Origin: an uncultured Alistipes sp. | GTDB lineage: Bacteria > Bacteroidota > Bacteroidia > Bacteroidales > Rikenellaceae | DNA length: 64,000 nt | Assembly: GCA_900539755.1 (NCBI GenBank) | Contig: UQDC01000001.1 | Coordinates: 124,001-188,000 of the forward strand | Direction: 5' to 3' | In this document: positions 33,132 to 42,950 of the stretch, piece by piece | Layout: each line of letters opens with the position of its first letter | Position numbering within the stretch: position 1 is the first letter of the stretch | Notes under the pieces: model-generated | Told to the model about the DNA's origin: nothing | Seen by the model: only the letters and a program-made list of their open reading frames with translations | Database searches by the model: none | Translations under genes and position numbers: made by a program

Positions 33132-35570
33132 ATGCAGTATGCCGATGTAATACTTCCGCTGGCTACGCCGCCGATGACCTTTGCGGTGGAGGAACAGATG
33201 TGTCTGCGATTGCGTGTAGGGATGCGGGTGATGGTACAGCTCGGAGCTCGAAAGTTTTACTCAGGAATTGTTTGGCGGCTGCACGACAATCGTCCCCCAT
33301 ACGAACGCATCAAATCTATTGTCAGCATCATTGATGAGCAGGTGGCGGTTTTGCCCGAGCAGTTGCGGCTATGGGAGTGGATTGCGAACTATTACATGTG
33401 CCCATTGGGTATGGTGATGCGGGCTGCATTACCGGCCAAATTGAAACTGGATGGCTATTCTGAACAGGAGACTTTACACGGTGGCTATCATCCGCCTAAG
33501 ATTCCGCATGTGGGATTGGTTGATGAGATCGATAGCGAAGAGAAGTTGCATGCCGTGTTGGATCGGTTGGGGCGGGCCAAAACACAATACAAAGCGGTGA
33601 CCGAGTATTTGGCCCGTGTAGGCTTCGCACTTGAGGAGCCAAGAGAGGTTCCTGTTTCCACAAAAGCAAAATTGTATGAAAATGCATTGTCAGATACGAT
33701 GATTACTCCCGAGTCGGCGCATTCTGCTGCGGATTCGGTGCACCAGCAACAAGGAGCCTCAAACACCTCTGTGGAGGCTGGTCAGACTGTGTTTGGGTCG
33801 TGGCCATTGGTCCAGCGGGAGAGTTTAGGGGTGTCGACTGCGATCGTCCGGGCATTGGTGGATCGGGGGGTATTCTGTCAAGTCGAACTGGAGGCCTCTC
33901 CACAGGATGGAAACGAATTTGTCTCTGGCGGACAGGGTATTGCTCCGTTGCCACAGTTGACGACCGTACAACAAGAGGCTTATGATGCCTTGCGAGCCGG
34001 TTTTGCAGACAAAGAGGTGATGTTGTTGCATGGTGTGACAGGCAGTGGAAAGACCGAAATCTATATTCACCTGATGGCAGAACGGTTGGCTGCTGGTGGG
34101 AACGTGTTGTATATGTTGCCCGAAATTGCACTGACAACGCAGCTGATCGAACGGATGCGTGGCTATTTTGGCGATCGCGTGATTGTCTATCACTCCCGAT
34201 TGACAGATAATCGTCGAGCAGAGGTCTATCGTGAGTTGCTGGTTTCTCAAGGAGGACGCTTGGTGATTGGTGTTCGTTCGTCGGTGCTGTTGCCGTTGCC
34301 ACGGCTGGCACTTGTGGTGATCGATGAGGAGCATGAAAACAGCTTTAAACAGAGCGATAGCGCTCCGCGTTATCAGGCCCGGGATACGGCGATTGTGTTG
34401 GCCTCTTTTTATGGTGCCAAATGCGTGCTGGGCAGTGCTACTCCCTCCATGGAGTCTTATTTCAACGCTCAAAGCGGTAAATATGGGTTGGTCACGTTGA
34501 CGGAAAGATATGGAGGAGTCTCCCTGCCACAAGTGTTGATATCGGATACCTTGCGTTCAGCTCGTCGGGGCGAGAAGCGCTCCCATTTCAATAAGTTGTT
34601 GCTTGACCGAATAGATGAGGCAATGGTTCAGGGACAGCAGGTCATGTTATTTCAGAACCGCCGGGGCTTTTCACCTTTTGTTGAGTGTGGCCAATGTGGA
34701 TGGACGGCTACCTGTCCCGATTGCAATGTGACGTTGACCTATCATAAGAGTGACCATTCATTACGCTGTCACTATTGCGGTTATCATACGTCATTACCCG
34801 CTTGTTGCCCTTCGTGTGGGGCCGATGATTTGCAATCGCGTGGTTTCGGCACTGAAAAGATCGAGGAGGCGTTGGCCGACATTTTCCCACATGCAGTCAT
34901 TGATCGATTGGATGCCGATACGTCGCGATCTCCGCAAAGTTATCGGCGTATCATTTCGGCGTTTGAACGAGGAGATACCGATATTTTGATCGGTACGCAG
35001 ATGATTACCAAAGGTTTCGATTTTGATCGGGTAGCGTTAGTGGGTATTCTCAATGCGGATAATTTGTTGAATTATCCCGATTTCCGTGCCGGAGAGCGGG
35101 CTTTTCAACTGATGATGCAGGTGGGTGGACGTGCCGGACGCCGCAGTGAACAGGGGGTGGTAGTGATTCAAACCTCACAACCTGGACATCCGGTGTTGGA
35201 GCAGGTGCGTCGGGGCGACTATGAGGCGATGGCTCGTATGCAGTTGGCCGAACGGCGATCTTTTCTGTATCCGCCCTATTGTCGGCTGATCGCTTTGACG
35301 TTGCGTCATCGGGATAAGACGCTGCTTTGGGAGGCGGCTGCCCGTTTGGGGGATGAGCTGCGCCGGATCTTTGGACGTCGGGTTTTGGGACCCGAAGCCC
35401 CTCCTGTAGATCGTATCCGGGGACAATATCTGACCCGTTTTCTGCTCAAAATCGAACGACAGAGCTCTGTTGCCGAGGCTAAAAGCCTGTTGACAGGCGT
35501 ATTGGAGGCGTTACATCGCGAGAAACGGTATCGGGTTGTAGAGCTGATTCCGGATGTTGATCCACAGTAG
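33132..35570 (+). CDS. priA: primosomal protein N' (replication restart helicase PriA)
   Basis: An 812-residue helicase that reloads the replisome at stalled forks. The N-terminal DNA-binding part opens with YADVILPLATPPMTFAV. Walker A GVTGSGKTEIY is at 301-311 and the Walker B DEEH near 397. Paired zinc-binding CxxC motifs lie at about 519-560 (CGQCGWTATCPDC, CHYCG, CCPSCGADD), then GTQMITKGFDF and the C-terminal helicase motif GRAGRR. Between the N-terminal domain and the helicase, residues about 170-230 form a poorly conserved Ser/Ala/Gln-rich segment (SAHSAADSVHQQQGAS) longer than expected. Single-gene unit, start at the first ATG. Confidence 0.96.
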   Translation: MQYADVILPLATPPMTFAVEEQMCLRLRVGMRVMVQLGARKFYSGIVWRLHDNRPPYERIKSIVSIIDEQVAVLPEQLRLWEWIANYYMCPLGMVMRAALPAKLKLDGYSEQETLHGGYHPPKIPHVGLVDEIDSEEKLHAVLDRLGRAKTQYKAVTEYLARVGFALEEPREVPVSTKAKLYENALSDTMITPESAHSAADSVHQQQGASNTSVEAGQTVFGSWPLVQRESLGVSTAIVRALVDRGVFCQVELEASPQDGNEFVSGGQGIAPLPQLTTVQQEAYDALRAGFADKEVMLLHGVTGSGKTEIYIHLMAERLAAGGNVLYMLPEIALTTQLIERMRGYFGDRVIVYHSRLTDNRRAEVYRELLVSQGGRLVIGVRSSVLLPLPRLALVVIDEEHENSFKQSDSAPRYQARDTAIVLASFYGAKCVLGSATPSMESYFNAQSGKYGLVTLTERYGGVSLPQVLISDTLRSARRGEKRSHFNKLLLDRIDEAMVQGQQVMLFQNRRGFSPFVECGQCGWTATCPDCNVTLTYHKSDHSLRCHYCGYHTSLPACCPSCGADDLQSRGFGTEKIEEALADIFPHAVIDRLDADTSRSPQSYRRIISAFERGDTDILIGTQMITKGFDFDRVALVGILNADNLLNYPDFRAGERAFQLMMQVGGRAGRRSEQGVVVIQTSQPGHPVLEQVRRGDYEAMARMQLAERRSFLYPPYCRLIALTLRHRDKTLLWEAAARLGDELRRIFGRRVLGPEAPPVDRIRGQYLTRFLLKIERQSSVAEAKSLLTGVLEALHREKRYRVVELIPDVDPQ

Positions 35571-35620
35571 GGTGTGTTGTAAATCGACGTTGGGCGGTGT
35601 AGAATTTTGGGTGTCATTCA

Positions 35621-35651
35621 TTGTGTTTTTTAGCTGAAAGATGTACTTTTA
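35621..35651 (+). promoter_or_regulatory. candidate promoter of metG
   Basis: TTG (35621-35623) and TACTTTTA (35644-35651, one mismatch) are spaced 20 bases. The leader to the metG ATG would be about 120 bases, with no T-box-like structure recognised. Confidence 0.4.
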
Positions 35652-35779
35652 CAAAGTTTATCTGTTCAGGTTTGCTATTGGGGAGGGATAAGCCCAACAG
35701 AAACCGGACAACGGATGTTTCCTGTATGCTCGATAGGCAGAGAATCCGCTTTTAACGAAACGAGAGAGTTATCCATACG

Positions 35780-37819
35780 ATGAAGCAATTTAAACGTTAT
35801 TTGGTCACTTCGGCGCTTCCATACGCCAATGGACCTGTGCATATTGGCCACTTGGCCGGAGTCTATATCCCTTCGGATATCTATACCCGTTATCTGCGTC
35901 TGCGGGGTGCGGATGTTATTTCGGTCTGCGGATCGGATGAGCACGGTGTGCCCATCACGATCAAAGCTCGTCAGGAGGGCGTTTCACCGCAGGATATTGT
36001 GGATAAATATCATAATATCATCAAGGAGTCGTTCCGTCGGTTGGGCATGTCGTTTGATATCTATTCGCGCACGACCTCGCCGGTACATCATAAGACAGCT
36101 TCGGATTTTTTCCGGACGTTGTACGAAAAAGGCGAATTTATTGAACAGACCTCAGAGCAATATTACGATCCGGAAGCGAAACAGTTTTTGGCGGATCGTT
36201 ATATCGTGGGTACTTGCCCCCATTGTCAGAATGAACGGGCTTATGGCGATCAGTGTGAGAAGTGCGGCAGCACGTTGAATCCGACTGATCTGATCAATCC
36301 GAAGAGTGCAATCACGGGAGCTACTCCGGTTCTGCGCGAGACGAAACACTGGTTCCTGCCGTTGGACAAGCATGAGGCCTTCTTGCGCAAATGGATTCTG
36401 GAGGACCACAAAGAGTGGAAATCCAATGTGTATGGCCAGTGCAAAAGTTGGCTCGATCTGGGACTTCAGCCTCGTGCCGTGAGTCGTGACCTGGATTGGG
36501 GTATTCCGGTTCCGGTTGAAGGGGCAGAGGGTAAAGTGCTTTATGTTTGGTTCGATGCGCCGATTGGTTACATTTCAGCCACCAAAGAGTTGACTCCAGA
36601 TTGGGAAAAATATTGGAAAGACGAGGAGACCAAGATGGTTCACTTCATTGGTAAGGACAATATTGTGTTCCACTGCATTGTCTTCCCGTCGATGTTGCAG
36701 GCTCACGGTGGATATATCCTGCCGGAGAATGTACCAGCTAACGAGTTCTTGAACCTGGAAGGGGATAAAATTTCGACATCACGGAATTGGGCCGTTTGGT
36801 TGCACGAGTATTTGGATGAGTTCCCGGGCAAGGAGGATGTGCTTCGTTATGTGCTTTGCGCCAATGCTCCTGAAACCAAGGATAATGATTTTACATGGAA
36901 AGATTTCCAGGCTCGTAACAACAACGAGTTGGTTGCTATTTTGGGTAACTTTGTCAATCGTGCATTGGTATTGACCCAGAAATATTATGACGGAGAGGTA
37001 CCGGCAGCCGGTGAGTTGACCGATTATGACCGGGAGACGATCGCTGAAATACCTGCCATCAAAAAAGGTTTGGAGGATAATATTGAAAATTATCGTTTCC
37101 GCGAGGCTTTGAAGGTGGCGATGAACCTGGCTCGTTTGGGTAATAAATATTTGGCCGACAGTGAACCGTGGAAACTGGCCAAGAGCGATCCGGAACGGGT
37201 GAAGACCATTTTGAATGTCGCTTTGCAGATTACGGCCAATATCGCGATTGTGATCGAGCCGTTTATGCCCTTCACTTCGGAGAAGTTGTTGAAAATGCTG
37301 CAGATCGCCAAACCGGGTTGGGACAGTATCGGAAGCATGGAGTTGTTGCCGGCTGGACACAAGATTGGCAAACCTGAATTGCTGTTTGAGAAGATCGAGG
37401 ACAGCGTAATTGAGGCTCAACTCGAAAAATTGGCTGCAACAAAACGGGCCAACCTGGCAGCAGAGGCGGGTAAACAGGTGACTCCGCAGAAAGAGAATAT
37501 CAGTTTCGATGATTTTGGAAAAATGGATATCCGTGTGGTAACCATCAAGGCTGCCGAGAAGATTGCCAAAACCAAGAAGTTGCTGAAGTTGACGATCGAT
37601 ACTGGAATCGATACCCGCACGATCGTATCGGGAATTGCCGAATATTATACGCCCGAAGAGTTGGTTGGTCGTCAGGTGCTTGTGTTGATTAACCTCGAAC
37701 CGCGTGAACTGAAGGGTGTGCTGTCTCAGGGTATGATCTTGATGGGACAGGATGCAACCGGCAAGATGGTATTGCTGACTCCTTCGGATAAGGTGGGCAG
37801 CGGAACCATAGTAGGATAA
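35780..37819 (+). CDS. metG: methionyl-tRNA synthetase
   Basis: A 679-residue class I synthetase that charges tRNA-Met. GPVHIGHLAG gives the HIGH motif (21-24). A zinc knuckle (CPHCQNERAYGDQCEKCG) lies at about 147-164, and KISTS (330-334) is the KMSKS-type loop in the form common in Bacteroidetes. The catalytic domain is followed by the anticodon-binding helical domain and a C-terminal EMAP-II/Trbp-like tRNA-binding domain from about 573 (FDDFGKMDIRVVTIKAAEK to the end), which also supports dimerisation. Normal length for the class with the appended domain. Monocistronic. Confidence 0.97.
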   Translation: MKQFKRYLVTSALPYANGPVHIGHLAGVYIPSDIYTRYLRLRGADVISVCGSDEHGVPITIKARQEGVSPQDIVDKYHNIIKESFRRLGMSFDIYSRTTSPVHHKTASDFFRTLYEKGEFIEQTSEQYYDPEAKQFLADRYIVGTCPHCQNERAYGDQCEKCGSTLNPTDLINPKSAITGATPVLRETKHWFLPLDKHEAFLRKWILEDHKEWKSNVYGQCKSWLDLGLQPRAVSRDLDWGIPVPVEGAEGKVLYVWFDAPIGYISATKELTPDWEKYWKDEETKMVHFIGKDNIVFHCIVFPSMLQAHGGYILPENVPANEFLNLEGDKISTSRNWAVWLHEYLDEFPGKEDVLRYVLCANAPETKDNDFTWKDFQARNNNELVAILGNFVNRALVLTQKYYDGEVPAAGELTDYDRETIAEIPAIKKGLEDNIENYRFREALKVAMNLARLGNKYLADSEPWKLAKSDPERVKTILNVALQITANIAIVIEPFMPFTSEKLLKMLQIAKPGWDSIGSMELLPAGHKIGKPELLFEKIEDSVIEAQLEKLAATKRANLAAEAGKQVTPQKENISFDDFGKMDIRVVTIKAAEKIAKTKKLLKLTIDTGIDTRTIVSGIAEYYTPEELVGRQVLVLINLEPRELKGVLSQGMILMGQDATGKMVLLTPSDKVGSGTIVG

Positions 37820-38079
37820 CATCTGAGTCCGAAACGGCGCAGGTGGTAGTATCAGTAGAGAAAACAGCATCGACAGTGCGATGTTAGATGTGGCGAGGAG
37901 TTGATGAACGATTCGTCGGAAGCTGATGCGGCATTGAACGCCATGCTGTGGAGATGTGCCCCAGACTGCGGCAAAAGTATGAAATTCAAATGCATTGAAT
38001 CGGATAATACGATATACGATTTCCGGGGATGAATCCCGGTGAAAAGAATGGGACGGCAGACGTTAAAATCAGTGTGATT

Positions 38080-39102
38080 ATGGAAAAAGTGAATCTGGAT
38101 TGGAAAAACCTCTCTTTCAGTTATCTGAAGACGGATTACAACATACGCAGCTATTATCGTGACGGCGCATGGAGCACTCCTGAAATGACCTCAGACGAAA
38201 TGGTCAGTCTGCACATGGCTGCAACGGCATTGCATTATGGTCAGGACGCTTTTGAGGGTTTGAAGGCTTTCCGCGGTATGGATGGTAAGATCCGCATCTT
38301 CCGTGCGGATGAGAATGGCAAACGTTTGGCCTCTTCGGCTGACTATCTGCGGATGGCGGTACCGCCGTTGGATATGTTTATTGACATGGTCAAGAAGGTG
38401 GTTAAGGCCAATGAGCGTTTTATTCCTCCTTATGGTACAGGTGCTTCGTTGTACATTCGTCCGGTGCTTTTCGGAACGGGTGCTCAAGTGGGCGTACAAC
38501 CAGCCAAAGAGTATATGCTGATCATTTTCGTAACTCCGGTAGGTCCTTATTACAAAGAGGGTTTCAACCCGATCAAGGTGATTATCGATCGTGACCACGA
38601 TCGTGCTGCACCGCTGGGTACAGGTCACATTAAGGCGGGCGGTAACTATGGTGCCAGTTTGATGTCATCGGAAGAGGCGCACGCAAAAGGATATCCTGGT
38701 GTGCTTTATCTGGATGCCAAAGAGAAAAAATATATCGATGAATGTGGTGCAGCCAACTTCTTCGGTATTCGTGACGGTCGTTATATCACGCCGAAATCAC
38801 ATTCCGTACTGCCTTCCATTACCAATATGAGTTTGCAGGCTTTGGCCGCTGATATGGGCTTGAAGGTTGAGTGCCGCCAGATCGAAGAGGAGGAACTTTC
38901 GACCTTTAGTGAGGCCGGTGCTTGCGGTACAGCAGCAGTGATCTCACCGATCGGCAGCATTTACGATCCGGTTACCAACCATACTTATACATACAACAAC
39001 GGTGAGCCGGGTGAGTGGTGCAAGAAACTGTATCATAAACTGCGTGCAATCCAATATGGTGAGGAACCCGATACTCACAACTGGAATATTGTGATGGAGT
39101 AA
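38080..39102 (+). CDS. ilvE: branched-chain amino acid aminotransferase
   Basis: A 340-residue fold-type IV PLP enzyme exchanging amino groups between glutamate and the keto acids of Leu, Ile and Val. The PLP lysine is Lys185 in GTGHIKAGGNYGAS; ALHYGQDAFEGLKAFR (51-65) and YIDECGAANFFGI are further signatures. The start at 38080 (MEKVNLDW) is preferred over 38029, since it gives the usual length and the upstream residues are not family-like. Flanked by its own terminator at 39178-39210. No attenuator or leader peptide rich in branched-chain codons was recognised upstream. Confidence 0.95.
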   Translation: MEKVNLDWKNLSFSYLKTDYNIRSYYRDGAWSTPEMTSDEMVSLHMAATALHYGQDAFEGLKAFRGMDGKIRIFRADENGKRLASSADYLRMAVPPLDMFIDMVKKVVKANERFIPPYGTGASLYIRPVLFGTGAQVGVQPAKEYMLIIFVTPVGPYYKEGFNPIKVIIDRDHDRAAPLGTGHIKAGGNYGASLMSSEEAHAKGYPGVLYLDAKEKKYIDECGAANFFGIRDGRYITPKSHSVLPSITNMSLQALAADMGLKVECRQIEEEELSTFSEAGACGTAAVISPIGSIYDPVTNHTYTYNNGEPGEWCKKLYHKLRAIQYGEEPDTHNWNIVME

Positions 39103-39177
39103 TTCTTTTGGATGGGAGTCTTCAAGGTGTTGAGGAGAAACTCCCGTTTGAAAAATAAAAGTGTATTATACACGAGG

Positions 39178-39210
39178 ACAGGCAGCTCGCAAGAGGCTGC
39201 CTGTTTTTTA
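39178..39210 (+). terminator. terminator of ilvE
   Basis: ACAGGCAGC pairs with GCTGCCTGT over a nine-base loop and continues into TTTTT, 75 bases after the stop. Confidence 0.82.
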
Positions 39211-39469
39211 TTGAGAGTCCGTTCAGGTAAATTGATCTCAAGATTGCGAAGTGGATTGAAAAAGGGTAAGCAGAGTCCAGATAACAATAAAAATCTTCTG
39301 GATTGGGTGTGACGTAAAATGTGTTTGAGCTGGCTGGAGGCATGTATGTCCAATCAGAAAAATCTCGTAATCACCATTTGCAGGATTGCTATAGGTTTTG
39401 TTTCTTTGTAAAGATGTTTTGGGTCAGACCGTAAGGTCGAGATCTGAAGTAAAACAGTGGTTCGTAATT

Positions 39470-40273
39470 ATGAAAAAATCTCTTTTTTCGGTTTGTTTAT
39501 TGGTTGTTGCTGTGGCGATGGCCTCATGTTCGCAAGGTGGTTTAAAAATAGGTAAGAGTAACAAGACTTTTGCACGAATCCCGGCATTGTGTATCGCTGA
39601 AACAGAAGCATATCAGCGTTTGGACGAAGCAGCTGCAGGTACTCTTGATGGGGATAAAAAAGTGCAGTATGTGGTAACCAAACTGGAGATTGCATCCGAA
39701 GTAAAAAAAGAGTTGGGTTTGGACTCTGCAAAAGTGATCGGCCGTGAGGTACCTTGTGTTGCAGCTGATGGTGCCGGTTTCAAGGCTGCGAAGATGACCA
39801 TTGCAGGGTGGGATTATCCCTCTCGGTCATTGAAAATTGCAGTTCAGGTCGAACCCCTTTCGGCGGATACGGTATCAGTTGATAGTGTCTGCTATTTGAA
39901 GAGTGTTGACCGCGATGGAAAGATGCTCAATTTTGGAGCTGTAGCACTTAAGCCTGTGGCTTCTCTGTGCGAAGGAGAGTTTATGTGTGCAATGGCTGAT
40001 ACGACATTGGGTCCGTTGCCTGATTTTACAGCTTTCGAGCAGCTTGTATTAATCCCTGAGGCTGAATATCAGCAGTATGCTGCTGAACGGCAAGCCGCGT
40101 TAGAGCAGATTCAGCTGCAGCAGGGGTTGCAGCCTTTTGAGGTTAATAATCAACTTAGGAACATTAAACCTGGAGCGATCCCCGGATTGCCGATCAATAC
40201 TGAACCGCAAGCTACGCCACAGGTTAAAACTCAATCTGGTTCTACGCAGAGTGCTCAGAGTGAGAGCAAGTAG
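39470..40273 (+). CDS. lipoprotein of unknown function
   Basis: A 267-residue protein with a clear lipoprotein signal: MKKSLFSVCLLVVAVAMASC, Cys20 lipidated. The mature protein has no motif I recognise; it contains KTFARIPALCIAETEAYQRL, a region with several short beta-like segments (VQYVVTKLEIA, SLKIAVQVEPL, DSVCYLKSVDRDGKML), and a Gln/Pro/Ser-rich tail (LQQGLQPFEVNNQLR, TQSGSTQSAQSESK) that looks disordered. The ATG at 39470 directly precedes the signal; the frame's earlier Met at 39398 would bury it. It lies 50 bases upstream of the HAD gene on the same strand, so it may be co-transcribed with HAD-rdgB-recO. Confidence 0.75.
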   Translation: MKKSLFSVCLLVVAVAMASCSQGGLKIGKSNKTFARIPALCIAETEAYQRLDEAAAGTLDGDKKVQYVVTKLEIASEVKKELGLDSAKVIGREVPCVAADGAGFKAAKMTIAGWDYPSRSLKIAVQVEPLSADTVSVDSVCYLKSVDRDGKMLNFGAVALKPVASLCEGEFMCAMADTTLGPLPDFTAFEQLVLIPEAEYQQYAAERQAALEQIQLQQGLQPFEVNNQLRNIKPGAIPGLPINTEPQATPQVKTQSGSTQSAQSESK

Positions 40274-40323
40274 AAGGTTGCATGAAGAGCGATAAGAACT
40301 TTCATCAATAAAAATTACCCATT

Positions 40324-41169
40324 ATGTCACAGCAGGAACAACGGCCTATCGTGGCCCTGATCTACGATTTTGACGGTACGCTTTCGCCCGGCAATATGCA
40401 GGAGTACGATTTCATTCCGGCTGTGGGCAAGAGTAATCGTGATTTTTGGGAGGAGAGTAACGACACGGCTCGCGAACAGGATGGAGATCCCATTTTGGCC
40501 TATATGTATCGCATGTTGCACGAGGCTAAAAGTACGGGCAAATCGTTGCGATACGAAGCGTTTGTACAGTCGGGATCACGCATTGGATTGTACGAAGGGG
40601 TTGAAGAGTGGTTTTCGAGAATTAATGCGTATGGGGCATCCAAAGGTCTCGAAATACAACATTTTATTAACTCTTCCGGATTGCGTGAGATGATTGAAGG
40701 GACTTCGATCGCCAAGGAGTTTCGTAAGATTTATGCCTGTTCGTTTTTGTATGATGTGGATGGCGTGGCCTATTGGCCGGCTGTAGCGGTTAATTATACG
40801 AACAAAACGCAATTTATTTTCAAGATCAACAAGGGAATTGAGAGCGTTTACGACAGCCAGCGCATCAATGAATACATCGAGGAGGAGGAGCGTCCTGTTC
40901 CGTTCCGCAGGATGATCTATTTTGGAGATGGAACGACCGATATCCCTTGCATGAGGTTGGTTAAACAGCAGGGAGGAAGGTCGATTGCAGTCTATAATCC
41001 GGTTTCGGAACGGAAACGTCAGACTTGTGAACGATTGTTGCACGATGATCGTGTTAATTATGTATGTCCGGCCGATTACCGGGAAGATCGGATGATTGAC
41101 CGGTTGGTTCGAGCCATCATTGACCGGATTGCAGCGGATGAAAATCTGCGTAAATTTGATATGAAATGA
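40324..41169 (+). CDS. HAD family hydrolase
   Basis: A 281-residue cytoplasmic HAD-superfamily phosphatase. Motif I is IYDFDGTLSPGN with nucleophile Asp15 and Asp17; motif IV is FGDGTTDIPCM near 200. Motif II/III candidates are HFINSSGLREM and a central lysine (NKTQFIFKINKG). This is the phosphoserine-phosphatase-like branch commonly found next to rdgB in Bacteroidetes; the substrate is unknown. Its stop overlaps the rdgB start (ATGA at 41166-41169), indicating translational coupling. Confidence 0.88.
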   Translation: MSQQEQRPIVALIYDFDGTLSPGNMQEYDFIPAVGKSNRDFWEESNDTAREQDGDPILAYMYRMLHEAKSTGKSLRYEAFVQSGSRIGLYEGVEEWFSRINAYGASKGLEIQHFINSSGLREMIEGTSIAKEFRKIYACSFLYDVDGVAYWPAVAVNYTNKTQFIFKINKGIESVYDSQRINEYIEEEERPVPFRRMIYFGDGTTDIPCMRLVKQQGGRSIAVYNPVSERKRQTCERLLHDDRVNYVCPADYREDRMIDRLVRAIIDRIAADENLRKFDMK

Positions 41170-41750
41170 AGATAGTTTTTGCAACGCACAACGCACATAA
41201 AGTATCCGAAGTTCAAGCTGTTTTGGGTTCGGAGTATCAGTTGGTAACGGCTACTGAAGCCGGCATTACAGAGGAGATTCCCGAAACGCAGCCAACCATT
41301 GAAGGTAACGCTTTGCAGAAGGCCCGTTATGTTTATGAACATACCGGACTGAACTGCTTTGCTGATGATACCGGACTGGAGGTTGAGGCGTTGAATGGAG
41401 CCCCGGGTGTCTATTCGGCCCGATATGCCGGAGAGCATGTCAGTTATGCCGATAATAATGTGTTATTGTTGAAGAATTTGGCTGGATGTGAAAATCGTAA
41501 GGCTCGGTTCCGTACGGTTATTGCACTGATTGTGGATGGCAAGGAGTATCTCTTTGAAGGACGAGTTGAGGGCGCTATTGCTACTGAACCTCACGGAGAG
41601 GGCGGATTTGGATATGACCCTCTTTTTGTCCCTGAAGGATCTCAACTCACTTTTGCGGAGATGTCGTCTGAAGCAAAAAATAAAATCAGCCATCGGGGTC
41701 GTGCCGTTGCCAAGCTGGTTGCTTTTCTGCACGGGAAGGAGGCCCTTTAG
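41166..41750 (+). CDS. rdgB: XTP/dITP pyrophosphatase (RdgB/HAM1)
   Basis: A 194-residue nucleotide-cleansing enzyme that hydrolyses ITP, dITP and XTP to monophosphates, keeping them out of nucleic acids. Visible signatures: FATHNAHKVSEVQAVLG at the N-terminus, CFADDTGLEVEALNGAPGVYSARYAG, HGEGGFGYDPLF and the C-terminal SHRGRAVAKL. Length is standard. It overlaps the HAD gene by four bases and is followed two bases later by recO, forming a compact operon. Confidence 0.96.
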   Translation: MKIVFATHNAHKVSEVQAVLGSEYQLVTATEAGITEEIPETQPTIEGNALQKARYVYEHTGLNCFADDTGLEVEALNGAPGVYSARYAGEHVSYADNNVLLLKNLAGCENRKARFRTVIALIVDGKEYLFEGRVEGAIATEPHGEGGFGYDPLFVPEGSQLTFAEMSSEAKNKISHRGRAVAKLVAFLHGKEAL

Positions 41751-41752
41751 CG

Positions 41753-42484
41753 GTGTCTCGCAGTTATAAGGCCCGCGGAGTGGTGCTCCATACGGTTAAG
41801 TATGGGGAGAGCTCATTGGTTGCCTACCTGTTTACCGATGTGGGGGGCAGGCAGACCTATATGATCCAAGGCGTACGTTCGTCTCGGGGGCGGGGCAACA
41901 AGGCTGCGTTGTTTCAACCGATGTTTCTGCTCGAGTTTGAGGGTATTGAACAGCCCCATGCCCAGATGCATCGGATGAAAGATGCCCATAACCTGGTTCC
42001 GTTAACCTCATTACCGTTCGATGTTCGCAAAAGCACCGTTTCGCTCTTCATGGCCGAGGTGCTTTATCGATTGATCCGTGAGGTGGAGGCCAATCCGCCG
42101 CTTTTTGATTTTATCTGCTCTTCCGTGCAACATCTTGACCGGATGGAGAACGGAGTGGCCAATTTTCATCTCTGGTTTTTGGTGCGATTATCGGCCTATT
42201 TGGGGTTTTATCCCGGCAACGAATATCGCAATGGAGGATGGTTCGATATTCGCAGTGGGTTGTTTTGCGATGAAATGCCGCAACATCGTACCTGTATGAA
42301 CCCTACCTCGGCACGTCTGTTGGGGCGTCTGATGGAGTGTGAAGCCGAAGGATTGGGAGATTTGCAGTTGGGGCGTATGGATCGGGTGGAGTTTATGGAG
42401 GCGATGCTGATCTTTTTCGGGTACCATTTCGATGCTATTCATTCCGTGCAATCGTTACGGATTCTGCAAGAAGTTTTTTGTTAA
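41753..42484 (+). CDS. recO: DNA repair protein RecO
   Basis: A 243-residue recombination mediator that helps load RecA with RecR. The N-terminal OB-fold starts KARGVVLHTVKYGESSLVAYLFTDVGG and continues with QTYMIQGVRSSRG; the C-terminal helical part includes FIPGN-like and CDEMPQHRTC segments and ends SLRILQEVFC. The start is a GTG at 41753, two bases after the rdgB stop, so no longer form is possible. The ending of the operon shows no clear hairpin terminator. Confidence 0.93.
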   Translation: MSRSYKARGVVLHTVKYGESSLVAYLFTDVGGRQTYMIQGVRSSRGRGNKAALFQPMFLLEFEGIEQPHAQMHRMKDAHNLVPLTSLPFDVRKSTVSLFMAEVLYRLIREVEANPPLFDFICSSVQHLDRMENGVANFHLWFLVRLSAYLGFYPGNEYRNGGWFDIRSGLFCDEMPQHRTCMNPTSARLLGRLMECEAEGLGDLQLGRMDRVEFMEAMLIFFGYHFDAIHSVQSLRILQEVFC

Positions 42485-42950
42485 GAGGGGCTGGGGGTAG
42501 ATAAAGTGAATCTGATCTCCTAAGGCTTTTCATAAAGGGCTTATTGGTCGAATTTTTGCTTTGGATAGAGGGGAGGAACGTAGAATTGGCCGGCTTTTTG
42601 CGATATCTTGATTGGTTGTCAAGTTGTGTGTAATGTGGGAAGGTGGACGTAACCCGGAGCCGTGTCAACCGAGCAGTAGTTCCAGTTTGTAAATGTTAAG
42701 TTGTGCATTGTCAATGTCTTCCAGCTGGACGTTTGATGAAACTGTAGCAGAGCAAAAATGTCCGGAAAATGGCTCCAAGAGGATGAAAAAGGATAAAGTT
42801 GAAAGAGTTAGGGGCGTTTTTTTCTGGAAAATTGTTACCTTTGTGGCACTGTTTAGAAAATAATCACATATATTTGCAACGTCTCATTGAATGCCCCGTC
42901 AGGTGGGTGGAGCTTGAGAAACGACAAATAATTTAAAAAATATTTCAATC
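42485..42950. other. intergenic stretch upstream of the HU gene
   Basis: No gene is supportable. The only recognised element is the promoter-like TACCTTTG at 42836-42843; from there to the HU ATG is a leader of about 100 bases without a clear riboswitch fold. Confidence 0.5.
42836..42843 (+). promoter_or_regulatory. -7 box (TACCTTTG) of the HU gene
   Basis: Perfect TAnnTTTG match. A T-tract with GTTTT (42816-42820) lies 15 bases upstream in the -33 region. Confidence 0.5.

Noticed and set aside
36779..37870. 363-codon minus-strand frame
   Set aside because: Antisense to the conserved 3' half of metG, no motifs and no start context.
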